Counted from the stretch's first letter, positions 1 to 5,002 are shown. The stretch is 5,002 nt of DNA from an uncultured Haemophilus sp. (GCA_959600045.1 CAUGKJ010000091.1:1-5002); one strand, 5' to 3'. The notes: a model not told the origin generated them from the letters alone. Made by a program: numbers and translations.

Positions 1-268
1 CAGCTTGATAATCGGTCAGCACCAATTGATTGATAGGAAAACATTGTGCTTCATTCTGTGGAAAGCTACGAGAGGCTTCTTTTTCACCCTCTAAACGCAC
101 ATTCGCGGATTGCGTTTGCTGGGCTAAAATAGCCGCATCTTGTTCAGCTTGTTGCTTCTGTTGTTTGGCATCGATTTGTTTTTCTACATTTAAATTAGTA
201 GAAGGCTCTGCAAAAACAAAAGGTGAAATTAAAAATAATCCACTCCCAAATAATCTAGATATAGTCAT
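1..268 (-). CDS. TpsB/CdiB-like two-partner secretion outer-membrane transporter, N-terminal part only
   Basis: The first 89 codons of a gene that runs off the left edge. Residues 1-20 look like a signal peptide: a short start with Arg5, a hydrophobic stretch, and a likely cut after Phe-Val-Phe-Ala before Glu-Pro. Residues 28-70 are rich in Gln, Glu, Lys and Ala, like the periplasmic linker helix of the ShlB/FhaC/HecB family. The stretch CFPINQLVLTD at about 76-86 matches the opening of the POTRA_2 domain in that family. Such proteins sit in the outer membrane and export a large TpsA partner (haemolysin, adhesin or CdiA). I chose the ATG at 268 because the signal peptide begins there; no strong Shine-Dalgarno sequence precedes it. 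A good promoter lies about 80 bases upstream. The barrel and the partner gene are outside the window, so CdiB, HxuB-like and adhesin transporters cannot be told apart. Confidence 0.75.
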   Translation of the reverse strand, partial: MTISRLFGSGLFLISPFVFAEPSTNLNVEKQIDAKQQKQQAEQDAAILAQQTQSANVRLEGEKEASRSFPQNEAQCFPINQLVLTDYQA

Positions 269-304
269 AATAAAATTGTGGTTATTAAAGTGTTGAAAAA
301 TATT

Positions 305-364
305 GGATTTAATAAAATTAAATACCATACTAAAAAACTAAATAATAGTAAGTTTATTAAATCC
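305..364. repeat. 12-base perfect inverted repeat over the promoter
   Basis: GGATTTAATAAA at 305-316 and its exact complement TTTATTAAATCC at 353-364 are separated by 36 bases. The right arm covers the predicted -10 box and the left arm falls in the transcribed leader. Because the right arm would lie upstream of the predicted transcription start, the pair would act at the DNA level, as an operator pair or looping site, rather than as an RNA stem. Its AT-richness makes chance more likely than for a GC-rich repeat. Confidence 0.5.
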
Positions 365-379
365 GATGAAAACAGTCAA
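351..379 (-). promoter_or_regulatory. Sigma70-type promoter for the TpsB-like gene
   Basis: Reading the minus strand, TTGACT (374-379) is followed after 17 bases by TAAACT (351-356). This matches the -35 box in 5 of 6 bases and the -10 box in 4 of 6, with ideal spacing. The start of transcription would be near 344, leaving a leader of about 75 bases before the ATG at 268. The -10 box lies inside one arm of the inverted repeat at 305-364. No other open frame is close downstream, so this promoter most likely serves the transporter gene. Confidence 0.55.
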
Positions 380-461
380 CAAAATAATACCTATAATTTT
401 TTTATGGATATTATCCTCTTATATAAATAACCTTAAATAACCGCAAATAAAATAAGGATAA

Positions 462-507
462 TAAAAACAAAGTGCGATTAAAAACATAAAAATTTTTAAC
501 CGCACTT
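462..507 (-). terminator. Terminator made of two inverted uptake signal sequences
   Basis: Arms of 15 bases at 470-484 and 493-507 pair across an 8-base loop. The arm at 493-507 contains a perfect uptake signal, ACCGCACTT (499-507). The other contains a one-base variant, AAGTGCGAT (470-478). In RNA read from the minus strand the odd base forms a G-U pair and the stem is followed by a U-rich tract. In plus-strand RNA it would be an A-C mismatch. The hairpin therefore favours ending minus-strand transcripts from the immunity array, before the TpsB promoter. Inverted pairs of uptake signals acting as terminators are well known in Haemophilus. Confidence 0.8.
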
Positions 508-530
508 CAATTTTAACTGTTGTTATGATT

Positions 531-556
531 CCTTCTGCTGGTAGAAGGAGCTTCTA
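531..556 (-). other. Two overlapping, mutually exclusive hairpins
   Basis: CCTTCT (531-536) can pair with AGAAGG (543-548). Alternatively TAGAAG (542-547) can pair with CTTCTA (551-556) around a 3-base loop. The two structures share bases 543-547, so only one can form at a time. They lie between the stop codon of the 135-codon gene and the uptake-signal terminator. The hairpins are visible; any function, such as protecting an mRNA end, is a guess. Confidence 0.3.
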
Positions 557-566
557 TAGCTTATGC

Positions 567-974
567 TTATTTATACGCATCCTCTGAATCAATAATTTCT
601 TGGTAATCTGGCCGCTTTAACTCTACAGGCCTTTGAATGAAACTATACCACTGTCTAGCTAAATACGTTAATTCCTCTCTATCTACAATATAATACTTTT
701 CCTCACTAGGATCATAGTCTGCAGGTCTATCTTCAGGTAAATACAACGAAAATCCTAAATATACCTTATTTTTATCTATTACTGCATCCATCACATCCGT
801 ACTAACATAATCTTTATCTATAGATAAATCGGCTAATGTAATACTACTATCAAATTTTAAAGTATCTAAATATATACGTACATATTCATCTCTCCAGGAG
901 TGATTTTCATCATTTAAAAACACACAAGTTGAATTATAAAAACTTGAATCATCAAACTTAAATAACAATTTCAT
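567..974 (-). CDS. Probable immunity protein for the adjacent EndoU-type toxin remnant (CdiI-like)
   Basis: A 135-residue acidic soluble protein with no signal peptide or membrane segment. I do not recognise its family from the sequence alone. The role comes from position: its ATG lies 8 bases after the stop of the EndoU toxin remnant on the same strand, the usual toxin-then-immunity order. The toxin stop codon TAG is part of the likely ribosome-binding site TAGGAAAG, which suggests translational coupling. Residues 97-113 (VDREELTYLARQWYSFI) form a predicted helix with a W-x-x-F-I ending, which resembles residues 101-116 of the 130-residue protein further right. Such proteins bind and block the toxin domain in the cytoplasm. 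The frame is intact although the toxin is broken, as expected if it still gives protection against relatives. It ends about 60 bases before the terminator. Confidence 0.65.
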   Translation of the reverse strand: MKLLFKFDDSSFYNSTCVFLNDENHSWRDEYVRIYLDTLKFDSSITLADLSIDKDYVSTDVMDAVIDKNKVYLGFSLYLPEDRPADYDPSEEKYYIVDREELTYLARQWYSFIQRPVELKRPDYQEIIDSEDAYK

Positions 975-982
975 ATACTTTC

Positions 983-1368
983 CTAAATATAACTAGGAGC
1001 CTTAGGATTAATAGTGTCGATTTTTCCATTTTCCTTAACAGACCAACGAACTTCAACTCCTGATTTTGTCACTCCTTTCCACTCAGACTTAGTACTAGGA
1101 ACTTTGCTAGCATTTTTAAATGTATGCTCCAATTCAACCCTCAATCTATTCTGAGTCCAGGTTCTTGGAAACATTGTTAATACACTGTCTTTTTCCTTAC
1201 CGGATTTTTCTAAAAATGACTTCGCATTTGGATCTTTTAAAGCCTTAGGATTTGAATAGAAACTTTAGCCTCATAAACACCATTTGCATATTCTTTAACT
1301 ACTTTTTCCACTTTTACATTTCCTAGTGTAGTGTGAATATGCCCCCTTAAAGAAATTACCTTTAAGAA
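983..1368 (-). pseudogene. EndoU-type nuclease toxin C-terminus (CdiA-CT-like), truncated and frameshifted
   Basis: The fragment reads in one frame from 1368 to about 1260 and in another from about 1260 to the stop at 983; a one-base shift near 1256-1264 restores a continuous domain. The first part gives RGHIHTTLGNVKVEKV and then ANGVYEAKVS. The second gives SNPKALKDPNAKSFLEKS, then MFPRTWTQNRLRVELEHTF, WKGVTKSGVEV and NGKIDTINP. The order G-H-x-H, GVYEA-V, FP-x-x-W and G-V-T-x-x-G-V fits the bacterial EndoU nuclease domain, an RNA-cutting toxin carried at the C-terminus of CdiA and similar proteins. The front of the domain, with the first catalytic His, is missing: a stop stands at 1369-1371 and the neighbouring immunity gene ends at 1388. 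No start codon or ribosome-binding site leads the fragment. The last 63 codons have an ATG at 1174, but that is an internal Met of the domain. It should be inactive. Confidence 0.72.
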
Positions 1369-1387
1369 TTAGTATTCATATGCTTTA

Positions 1388-1627
1388 CTATTTAATCAAT
1401 TTACTAGCAACATTTCTCTTTGTATATAGATCCGTTTCTACCCCCATCTCATTTTCAAATAAAATTAATAAATCTACAATATCATCAATATCAATATTAT
1501 CTCCCTTTAAGTAATTAAACATACTATTAACATAATTATCATATTCATCAATTAACAATTCATTATCACCTATTAAAATAGGATCCCAATATTTTAAAAA
1601 TATTGTTCTTATTTCATTTATTTCCAT
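1388..1627 (-). CDS. Small acidic protein, probable orphan immunity protein (DUF1871-like pattern)
   Basis: A 79-residue acidic, mostly helical protein without a signal peptide. Residues 14-17 are WDPI and residues 27-30 are DEYD, followed by Y32-V33. That spacing (helix, W-D-P-I, short loop, D-E-Y-D, then helices) recalls the DUF1871 family and similar small immunity proteins found beside polymorphic toxins. This is a pattern judgement, not a search result. The start at 1627 has a good ribosome-binding site, GGGAG, about 8 bases upstream. Only about 17 bases separate its stop from the open part of the EndoU fragment, so the two were probably joined by recombination. The short open frame 1614-1700 overlaps its first codons, as a toxin tail might. 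No cognate toxin is visible. Confidence 0.55.
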   Translation of the reverse strand: MEINEIRTIFLKYWDPILIGDNELLIDEYDNYVNSMFNYLKGDNIDIDDIVDLLILFENEMGVETDLYTKRNVASKLIK

Positions 1628-1700
1628 TTTTTGTCTCTCCCGTGATGGAGTGCGTCTCCTGAGGCGTGCCTAAAACATTAATTTCGTTTAATTCAAATTT
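1614..1700 (-). pseudogene. Possible toxin tail overlapping the following immunity gene
   Basis: A 28-codon stretch open between TGA (1701-1703) and TGA (1614-1616), with no start codon. It reads KFELNEINVLGTPQET and then HSITGETKNGNK. It ends 14 bases inside the next gene, in another frame, much as toxin genes can overlap their immunity genes. The length is short enough for chance, so the support is its placement plus its non-random hydrophilic look. I do not recognise the family. Confidence 0.25.
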
Positions 1701-1768
1701 TCATTATTTTTATTAGCAGCTTCAGTTTGTTTATTTTTAGATAGATACAAGCACGCGTCAGGAGATGC
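1652..1768. repeat. Inverted repeat of 18 bases, 16 matching, in a GC-richer patch
   Basis: On the plus strand GCGTCTCCTGAGGCGTGC (1652-1669) is matched in inverted orientation by GCACGCGTCAGGAGATGC (1751-1768). The arms agree at 16 of 18 positions and are 81 bases apart. Both are much richer in G and C than the DNA around them. Such pairs can be ends of a small non-autonomous mobile element, recombination sites, or two inverted copies of one gene fragment. No transposase is nearby and I see no clear target duplication. Confidence 0.5.
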
Positions 1769-1792
1769 TGCTGGGGGGAGAATGTCCACCGC
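1688..1792 (-). pseudogene. Unidentified 3' fragment of a larger reading frame
   Basis: A 34-codon stretch open from just after TGA (1793-1795) to TAA (1688-1690). It reads AVDILPPAASPDACLYLSK and then NKQTEAANKNNENLN. It has no convincing start signal. Its first half is GC-rich and coding-like, and its second half is AT-rich and Asn-rich. I do not recognise it. It could be the end of a toxin or of another transferred gene, and its proximal part holds one arm of the inverted repeat. Confidence 0.25.
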
Positions 1793-1805
1793 TCATGACT
1801 GCCAT
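1758..1805 (-). CDS. Very short reading frame with a good ribosome-binding site
   Basis: ATG at 1803-1805 is preceded by AGAGG with 6 bases between them, so ribosomes could start here. The frame gives only 15 residues, MAVMSGGHSPPSSIS, before TGA at 1758-1760. It begins 15 bases after the stop of the 130-codon gene. It may be the preserved start of a gene lost by frameshift, since the open stretch 1688-1792 continues in another frame. The Gly-Gly-His-x-Pro-Pro pattern faintly recalls the start of PAAR-type proteins, but that is too short to rely on. Confidence 0.25.
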   Translation of the reverse strand: MAVMSGGHSPPSSIS

Positions 1806-1819
1806 AAAATACCTCTACT

Positions 1820-2212
1820 CTAAACTGAAAAATAAACTTCATTGCTTATATTGGGTTCAGATAGTAAGAAGTCATGCCAATTAGATAAAATGATCTTAAA
1901 TTGGTCAAACTCAAGATAATCATCAGGATATTCCTCATCCCCCCAATAAATAGTTACTTTATCTAACGAGATTAGCGCACCTAAAGTTTGTCCCCACATA
2001 TCATATTCAGGAATTTCTTTTTTAGATATTTTATCAATCTCTTCAAGACCGTTTTTTATCCACTTTTGTAAATGGCTTAAACCTAATCCCTCATCATCAC
2101 TCAAAAAATTAACTATATTTAAAGCCTTATCTACATTTAACATTGAGCAACGAGGTCTTAAAACACCGTCTTTCCATGTAGACGATATATACCAATAAAA
2201 TTTAAAATCCAT
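1820..2212 (-). CDS. Probable orphan immunity protein of a lost toxin
   Basis: A 130-residue soluble acidic protein, rich in Trp (8, 13, 51, 73, 90, 112) and Asp/Glu, with no signal peptide or membrane segment. I do not recognise the family. The ATG at 2212 has a strong ribosome-binding site, AGGAG, 6 bases upstream, formed in part by the TAG stop of the 27-codon tail before it. The same toxin-stop and ribosome-binding-site arrangement precedes the immunity gene of the EndoU remnant. Residues 101-116 (EFDQFKIILSNWHDFL) resemble residues 97-113 of the 135-residue protein: acidic turn, helix, then W-x-x-F-L/I. A shared distant fold is possible. By context it would protect against the toxin whose last 27 codons survive upstream. 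Confidence 0.6.
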   Translation of the reverse strand: MDFKFYWYISSTWKDGVLRPRCSMLNVDKALNIVNFLSDDEGLGLSHLQKWIKNGLEEIDKISKKEIPEYDMWGQTLGALISLDKVTIYWGDEEYPDDYLEFDQFKIILSNWHDFLLSEPNISNEVYFSV

Positions 2213-2221
2213 AATCAGCTC

Positions 2222-2305
2222 CTATTTCATAGGCGGGTAAACTGTATTTTTAGGTTCTTTATATCCTTTTACTTCTACATAGGGGTGATATTTTCCAATA
2301 TTCAT
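2222..2305 (-). pseudogene. Last 27 codons of a probable lost toxin gene
   Basis: The frame reads MNIGKYHPYVEVKGYKEP and then KNTVYPPMK before TAG at 2222-2224. The frame stays open upstream of the Met (IIHK precedes it), so the ATG need not be a start, and no clear ribosome-binding site is present. The stop lies 9 bases before the ATG of the 130-codon gene and forms part of its ribosome-binding site. The tail has the basic, Pro- and Tyr-rich look of toxin C-termini. It begins inside or right after the end of the preceding small gene (stop 2307-2309), so the rest of the toxin was probably deleted at this junction. No toxin family can be named from it. Confidence 0.4.
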
Positions 2306-2306
2306 C

Positions 2307-2546
2307 TTATGGATAATATTTTTTACCCAACAAATTAATATTTTCTAATATTTCATCATTTGTCATATAGAAACCAGGTTCTATTATACTAATCAGATCC
2401 AATGCAAAATCACGAAACTCCTCTCTCCAATCAATTGATGAATTCATCAATTCTAAGGCTCGATAAGAAATCTCCTGTTCTGATGCATTATTACTTACCA
2501 TGGATCTAATTTCATTTATAAAGTCTTGTTCACTATATCTGATCAT
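2307..2546 (-). CDS. Small helical acidic protein, possible orphan immunity protein
   Basis: A 79-residue protein, acidic and probably all-helical, without a signal peptide. A helix-turn pattern with a Trp-Arg-Glu-Glu-Phe stretch lies at 40-44 and ILENINLLGKKYYP closes the protein. I do not recognise the family. The ATG at 2546 has only a weak ribosome-binding site (GGGAAAT). It is the first gene of the array after the gal terminator, and I see no convincing promoter between the two. The role is inferred only from its size, acidity and place beside other immunity-like genes. Its 3' end joins the next toxin tail with almost no gap. Confidence 0.45.
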   Translation of the reverse strand: MIRYSEQDFINEIRSMVSNNASEQEISYRALELMNSSIDWREEFRDFALDLISIIEPGFYMTNDEILENINLLGKKYYP

Positions 2547-2586
2547 TTTTATTTCCCAATTAAACTAACATATCAACGAATGAGCA

Positions 2587-2655
2587 TTAGTATGCTGAGA
2601 TTATCGATAAGCTATTACCTAATACATTCAAATATACCTTAAATGCTCTATTCAT
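2587..2655 (-). pseudogene. 22-codon frame resembling the start of a TpsA extended signal peptide
   Basis: Starting at ATG 2655, the frame begins MNRAFKVYLN and ends SIISAY before TAA. The ESPR motif at the N-terminus of large TpsA/CdiA and autotransporter proteins typically runs M-N-K-x-F/Y-K/R-V-x-W/F-N and, about ten residues on, V-S-E. Here M1, N2, R3, F5, K6, V7, N10 and S20 fit, while the usual Trp and the S-E pair are lost. No ribosome-binding site precedes it, and it sits right after the gal terminator. It may be the worn start of a deleted cdiA-like gene, or chance. Confidence 0.25.
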
Positions 2656-2661
2656 AAGAAT

Positions 2662-2703
2662 AAAAAATGCGGTTAAAAATACAATATTTTTTAACCGCAC
2701 TTT
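2662..2703 (-). terminator. galM terminator made of inverted uptake signals
   Basis: Arms of 16 bases at 2664-2679 and 2688-2703 pair across an 8-base loop. The arm at 2688-2703 holds a perfect uptake signal ACCGCACTT (2694-2702). The other arm has a one-base variant that forms a G-U pair in minus-strand RNA. A run of six U follows. It begins 10 bases beyond the galM stop codon, so it ends the gal transcript and separates it from the array. It is nearly the same structure as the terminator at 462-507. Confidence 0.85.
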
Positions 2704-2713
2704 CAAGGATTAC

Positions 2714-3739
2714 CTATTTAAACCTAAACTCTGTCCACTGGTAATAGCGTTCACCTGCTTTTTGAATACCGCCATAATTTTGCCATTCTGGGTGGTTTGG
2801 GGTATCGGGAAGACATTGAGTTTCAAGTGCAATGCCGCTGAAATCTTGATAAGTGCCACCTTCACGAGTTGGAGTGCCTGCAAGATAGTTTCCCGTATAA
2901 ACCTGTAACGCGGCTTGGGATGTGAGCATTTCAAGGCTTAAATCTTCATTAGGGGAAGTCAATAATACACAAGGCTTTTGCCATGCTTTATTGACGATAA
3001 AGGAATGATCGTAACCTTTTGTTACCACTTGATCGCCTTGTTGGAAATCTTGTGCGATTGGTTTTGCCACACGAAAATCAAAGCTGGTATTCACCACATG
3101 TTTAAGTGGTGAATTTGGGATGCCTTCGCCATCAACTGGCAGATAGAAATCCGCATTAAGGCGTAATGTGTGATTTCGTACGTCACAGCCCTGTTCGGCA
3201 TTTTCTAAATTGAAATAAGCGTGGTTTGTTAAATTAAGCGCGGTATCTTTATCACTTTCGGCTTCGTATTCAATTTTTACGCTATTTTCATCAGTCAGCG
3301 TGTAAATCACAGTGACTTGCACATTACCTTCAAAACCTTGATCACTATCGGGAGACACAAGGGAAAAACGCACAAAATTCTGACCGCACTCTTCCACTTT
3401 CCAACGGCGTTTATCAAAGCCTTCTTTACCACCATGTAATTGATGTTTGCCTTGATTCGCAACCAGCTGGATTACTCGCTCACCTAATTCAAATTGGGCG
3501 TTAGCAATTCGGTTCGCATAACGTCCCACGCTTGCGCCCAAATAAGCAGTTTGATGAGGATAATCTTCCACTTTGCAGCCAAGCAACACTTCTCGCAACT
3601 CACCATTCACTGGGACTTTACAAGAAAGCCAAGTGGCTCCCCAATCCATAAATTGCACAGTCATGCCATTCGAATTAGTGAGTTGAACAAGTTGATAAGG
3701 CTGTCCATCTGGTGCATTGAACGCCGTTTTTTCTAGCAT
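2714..3739 (-). CDS. galM: Aldose 1-epimerase (galactose mutarotase)
   Basis: A cytoplasmic enzyme of 341 residues, the usual length. It interconverts the alpha and beta forms of D-galactose and so supplies the alpha form used by GalK in the Leloir pathway. The galactose mutarotase signatures are all present: ANRI with Arg77, HQLHGG with His102, [10 protein letters not shown] with His173 (general acid), KGYDHSFI with Asp244, and [18 protein letters not shown] with Glu306 (general base). The start at 3739 ([10 protein letters not shown]) is preferred over an ATG 27 bases upstream: it has a strong AAGGAG 7 bases before it, and the shorter form matches the known H. influenzae N-terminus as I remember it. 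The ATG overlaps the galK stop by 7 bases, so translation is probably coupled. An 8-of-9 variant of the uptake signal lies at 3383-3391. Confidence 0.96.
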   Translation of the reverse strand: MLEKTAFNAPDGQPYQLVQLTNSNGMTVQFMDWGATWLSCKVPVNGELREVLLGCKVEDYPHQTAYLGASVGRYANRIANAQFELGERVIQLVANQGKHQLHGGKEGFDKRRWKVEECGQNFVRFSLVSPDSDQGFEGNVQVTVIYTLTDENSVKIEYEAESDKDTALNLTNHAYFNLENAEQGCDVRNHTLRLNADFYLPVDGEGIPNSPLKHVVNTSFDFRVAKPIAQDFQQGDQVVTKGYDHSFIVNKAWQKPCVLLTSPNEDLSLEMLTSQAALQVYTGNYLAGTPTREGGTYQDFSGIALETQCLPDTPNHPEWQNYGGIQKAGERYYQWTEFRFK

Positions 3740-4887
3740 AGACTCACTCCTTGTGAGGCTGTGCAAATGTAGAAATCTTCTTTTAAACCCGTTTGTTTTT
3801 CATAATTATCGGCAATAATTTTACGCACAGCTTCGACTTTATCATGAGGAGCAAGAGCAACAATGCAACCACCGAAACCACCGCCGGTCATTCTCGCACC
3901 ACCGGTTTTACCAATGACTAATTGAGCGAGTTCAACAAGATAATCGATTTGTGGCACAGTAATCTCAAAATCATCACGCATTGACACGTGAGATTGCCCC
4001 ATTAATTCGCCTAATTTTGTTAAATCGTTATGTTTTAATGCTTCAACGGCATCAAGCACACGTTGGTTTTCAGTCACCACATGGCGTGCACGTTTAGCCA
4101 CTAAAGAATTAAGTGCGGTCAATTCTGCTTCTCTTTTTTGGAATTCTTCTACTGACACATCACGTAACGCTTTCACACCAAAAAACTCTGCGGCTTTTTC
4201 ACATTGCCAACGGCGTGTGTTGTATTCACCTGTCACCAAATCATGGGGTACATTTGAGTTCACAATAATAACAGCGACATCTTTCGGCACAGGTGTTGGC
4301 TGTGTTTCTAAGCTACGGCAATCAATCATTAAGAGATGATCTTTTTGCCCTAAAGCGGAAATCAATTGATCCATGTTTCCGCAATTCGCACCTACAAATT
4401 TGTTTTCAGCTTTTTGACCAATTAAAGCAATTTCTGTATGTGTTAAAGGTAAATCACTAAGTTGTTGGCAGAACTTGCCTGTCGCCACTTCAAGGGCAGC
4501 GGAAGAGCTTAAACCAGAAGAATGTGGTACATTTCCTGAAATAACTAAATCAGCACCTTGTTTAAATTGCGGGCAACGTTCTTGAATAAATTTCACAACA
4601 CCACGCACATAATTCGCCCATTTTTGCTCACTTTGAGGGAAATCTTCATCAAGAGAAAAGGTATCCTCAAGATCAAGATCTGCGGCATAGACATTCCAAA
4701 TATGATCAGCACGTTTTGATCCCGCAATGGCTGTACCATAATTGATCGCACAAGGCATCACAAAGCCATCATTGTAGTCAGTATGTTCGCCGATAATGTT
4801 TACACGACCTGGTGCATACACGGTCAGTTCAGGTTGCTTGTTATATTTTTGCGTAAAAATGTGTTGGGATTTTTGGACTGGAGTCAT
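3733..4887 (-). CDS. galK: Galactokinase
   Basis: A 384-residue cytoplasmic kinase of the GHMP family that phosphorylates alpha-D-galactose with ATP to galactose 1-phosphate, the first committed step of the Leloir pathway. In order: the galactokinase signature [15 protein letters not shown] at 27-41 with Arg28 and Asp37; the ATP-binding loop [14 protein letters not shown] at 120-133; GNMDQ at 170-174 with the catalytic base Asp173; and the third GHMP motif TGGGFGGC at 334-341. All key residues are intact and the length is typical. The start at 4887 has AAGGA 8 bases upstream. It lies 54 bases after galT and overlaps galM. A perfect uptake signal, AAGTGCGGT on the plus strand, sits inside the gene at 4111-4119. 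Confidence 0.97.
   Translation of the reverse strand: MTPVQKSQHIFTQKYNKQPELTVYAPGRVNIIGEHTDYNDGFVMPCAINYGTAIAGSKRADHIWNVYAADLDLEDTFSLDEDFPQSEQKWANYVRGVVKFIQERCPQFKQGADLVISGNVPHSSGLSSSAALEVATGKFCQQLSDLPLTHTEIALIGQKAENKFVGANCGNMDQLISALGQKDHLLMIDCRSLETQPTPVPKDVAVIIVNSNVPHDLVTGEYNTRRWQCEKAAEFFGVKALRDVSVEEFQKREAELTALNSLVAKRARHVVTENQRVLDAVEALKHNDLTKLGELMGQSHVSMRDDFEITVPQIDYLVELAQLVIGKTGGARMTGGGFGGCIVALAPHDKVEAVRKIIADNYEKQTGLKEDFYICTASQGVSLC
4111..4119 (+). other. DNA uptake signal sequence inside galK
   Basis: AAGTGCGGT is a perfect copy of the 9-base core recognised during natural transformation in the Haemophilus influenzae group (the other Pasteurellaceae type is ACAAGCGGT). It is a single copy within the coding sequence, with no inverted partner, and so is not a terminator. 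Confidence 0.85.
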
Positions 4888-4912
4888 ATTATTTTCCTTT
4901 ATCTTTCACACT

Positions 4913-4931
4913 CCCTCTTAACTCAAGAGGG
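4913..4931 (-). other. Hairpin between galT and galK
   Basis: CCCTCTT (4913-4919) and AAGAGGG (4925-4931) form a perfect 7-base stem with a 5-base loop, 10 bases after the galT stop. No U-run follows on either strand, so it is unlikely to be a full terminator. In this place it could protect the galT mRNA 3' end or lower transcription into galK. Confidence 0.5.
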
Positions 4932-4941
4932 AAATTATTGC

Positions 4942-5002
4942 TTAACGTTCTTTATAATGTACTTCGCTTAACGCACGTAATCTTTCTGCGGCTTGTTCTG
5001 CA
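4942..5002 (-). CDS. galT: Galactose-1-phosphate uridylyltransferase, last 19 residues
   Basis: The 3' end of a gene entering from the right edge, reading AEQAAERLRALSEVHYKER before TAA at 4942-4944. The helix-rich AAERLR...LSEVHYK ending fits the C-terminus of bacterial GalT, and galT directly before galK is the standard order in Haemophilus. The enzyme swaps UMP between UDP-glucose and galactose 1-phosphate, using the GalK product. All catalytic residues lie outside the window, so the call rests on the tail and the context. Confidence 0.82.
   Translation of the reverse strand, partial: AEQAAERLRALSEVHYKER

Noticed and set aside
30..296. Plus-strand 88-codon open frame rich in Cys and Ala
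   Set aside because: It lies antisense to the N-terminus of the TpsB-like gene, which has a signal peptide and a POTRA-type motif. The Cys/Ala richness comes from reading the complement of Gln/Lys/Glu codons.
424..442. Two direct copies of TAAATAACC 10 bases apart
   Set aside because: The copies are short and in very AT-rich DNA; helical spacing is suggestive but chance is a fair explanation.
1614..1805. IS200/IS605-type element ends
   Set aside because: The hairpin-prone GC patch prompted the idea, but no transposase, known terminal sequence or target motif can be shown.
2556..2640. Promoter for the immunity array just after the gal terminator
   Set aside because: Several AT-rich hexamers resemble -10 boxes, but none has a convincing -35 partner at proper spacing.
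2710..2934. Minus-strand 74-codon frame within the 3' end of galM
   Set aside because: It overlaps galM in another frame, and galM is conserved to its last residue.
3494..3736. Plus-strand 80-codon frame opposite galM
   Set aside because: It is antisense to the conserved N-terminal part of galM and has no recognisable motif.
4913..4931. galT-galK hairpin as an intrinsic terminator
   Set aside because: No U-run follows on either strand, and galK and galM lie downstream in the same operon.
4783..4971. Plus-strand 62-codon frame opposite the galK start
   Set aside because: It is antisense to galK, the galT-galK gap and the end of galT. Its hydrophobic look is a by-product of the complement.

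Overview
The window looks like the chromosome of a Haemophilus-type member of the Pasteurellaceae. Two things support this: the 9-base DNA uptake signal AAGTGCGGT / ACCGCACTT occurs several times, and the GalK and GalM proteins closely resemble the H. influenzae proteins as I remember them. Every gene I can support is on the minus strand, so transcription runs from right to left. I see no tRNA, rRNA, CRISPR array or transposase gene.

Right part (about 2662-5002): the end of a Leloir galactose operon. It holds the last 19 residues of galT, then a complete galK, then a complete galM that overlaps galK by 7 bases. A terminator built from two inverted uptake signals closes it.

Middle part (about 510-2660): an AT-rich array of four small genes (79, 130, 79 and 135 codons) mixed with broken ends of larger genes. 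The best-preserved fragment is the C-terminal part of an EndoU-type nuclease toxin, as found at the C-terminus of CdiA and other polymorphic toxins. It lacks its front half and carries a frameshift. The 135-codon gene follows it directly and is most simply its immunity gene. A 27-codon tail stands in the same position before the 130-codon gene. Further short open stretches sit before the 79-codon gene at 1388-1627, together with an inverted repeat. I read the region as a set of orphan immunity genes whose toxins have been deleted.

Left part (1-510): a second terminator made of paired uptake signals, then an AT-rich leader with a good sigma70-type promoter and a 12-base perfect inverted repeat, then the start of a TpsB/CdiB-like outer-membrane transporter of two-partner secretion that runs off the left edge. 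This supports the link to contact-dependent inhibition, although no intact TpsA/CdiA is present. The array is bracketed by two near-identical uptake-signal hairpins, so it could be gained, swapped or lost as a block by natural transformation. That idea is inference.
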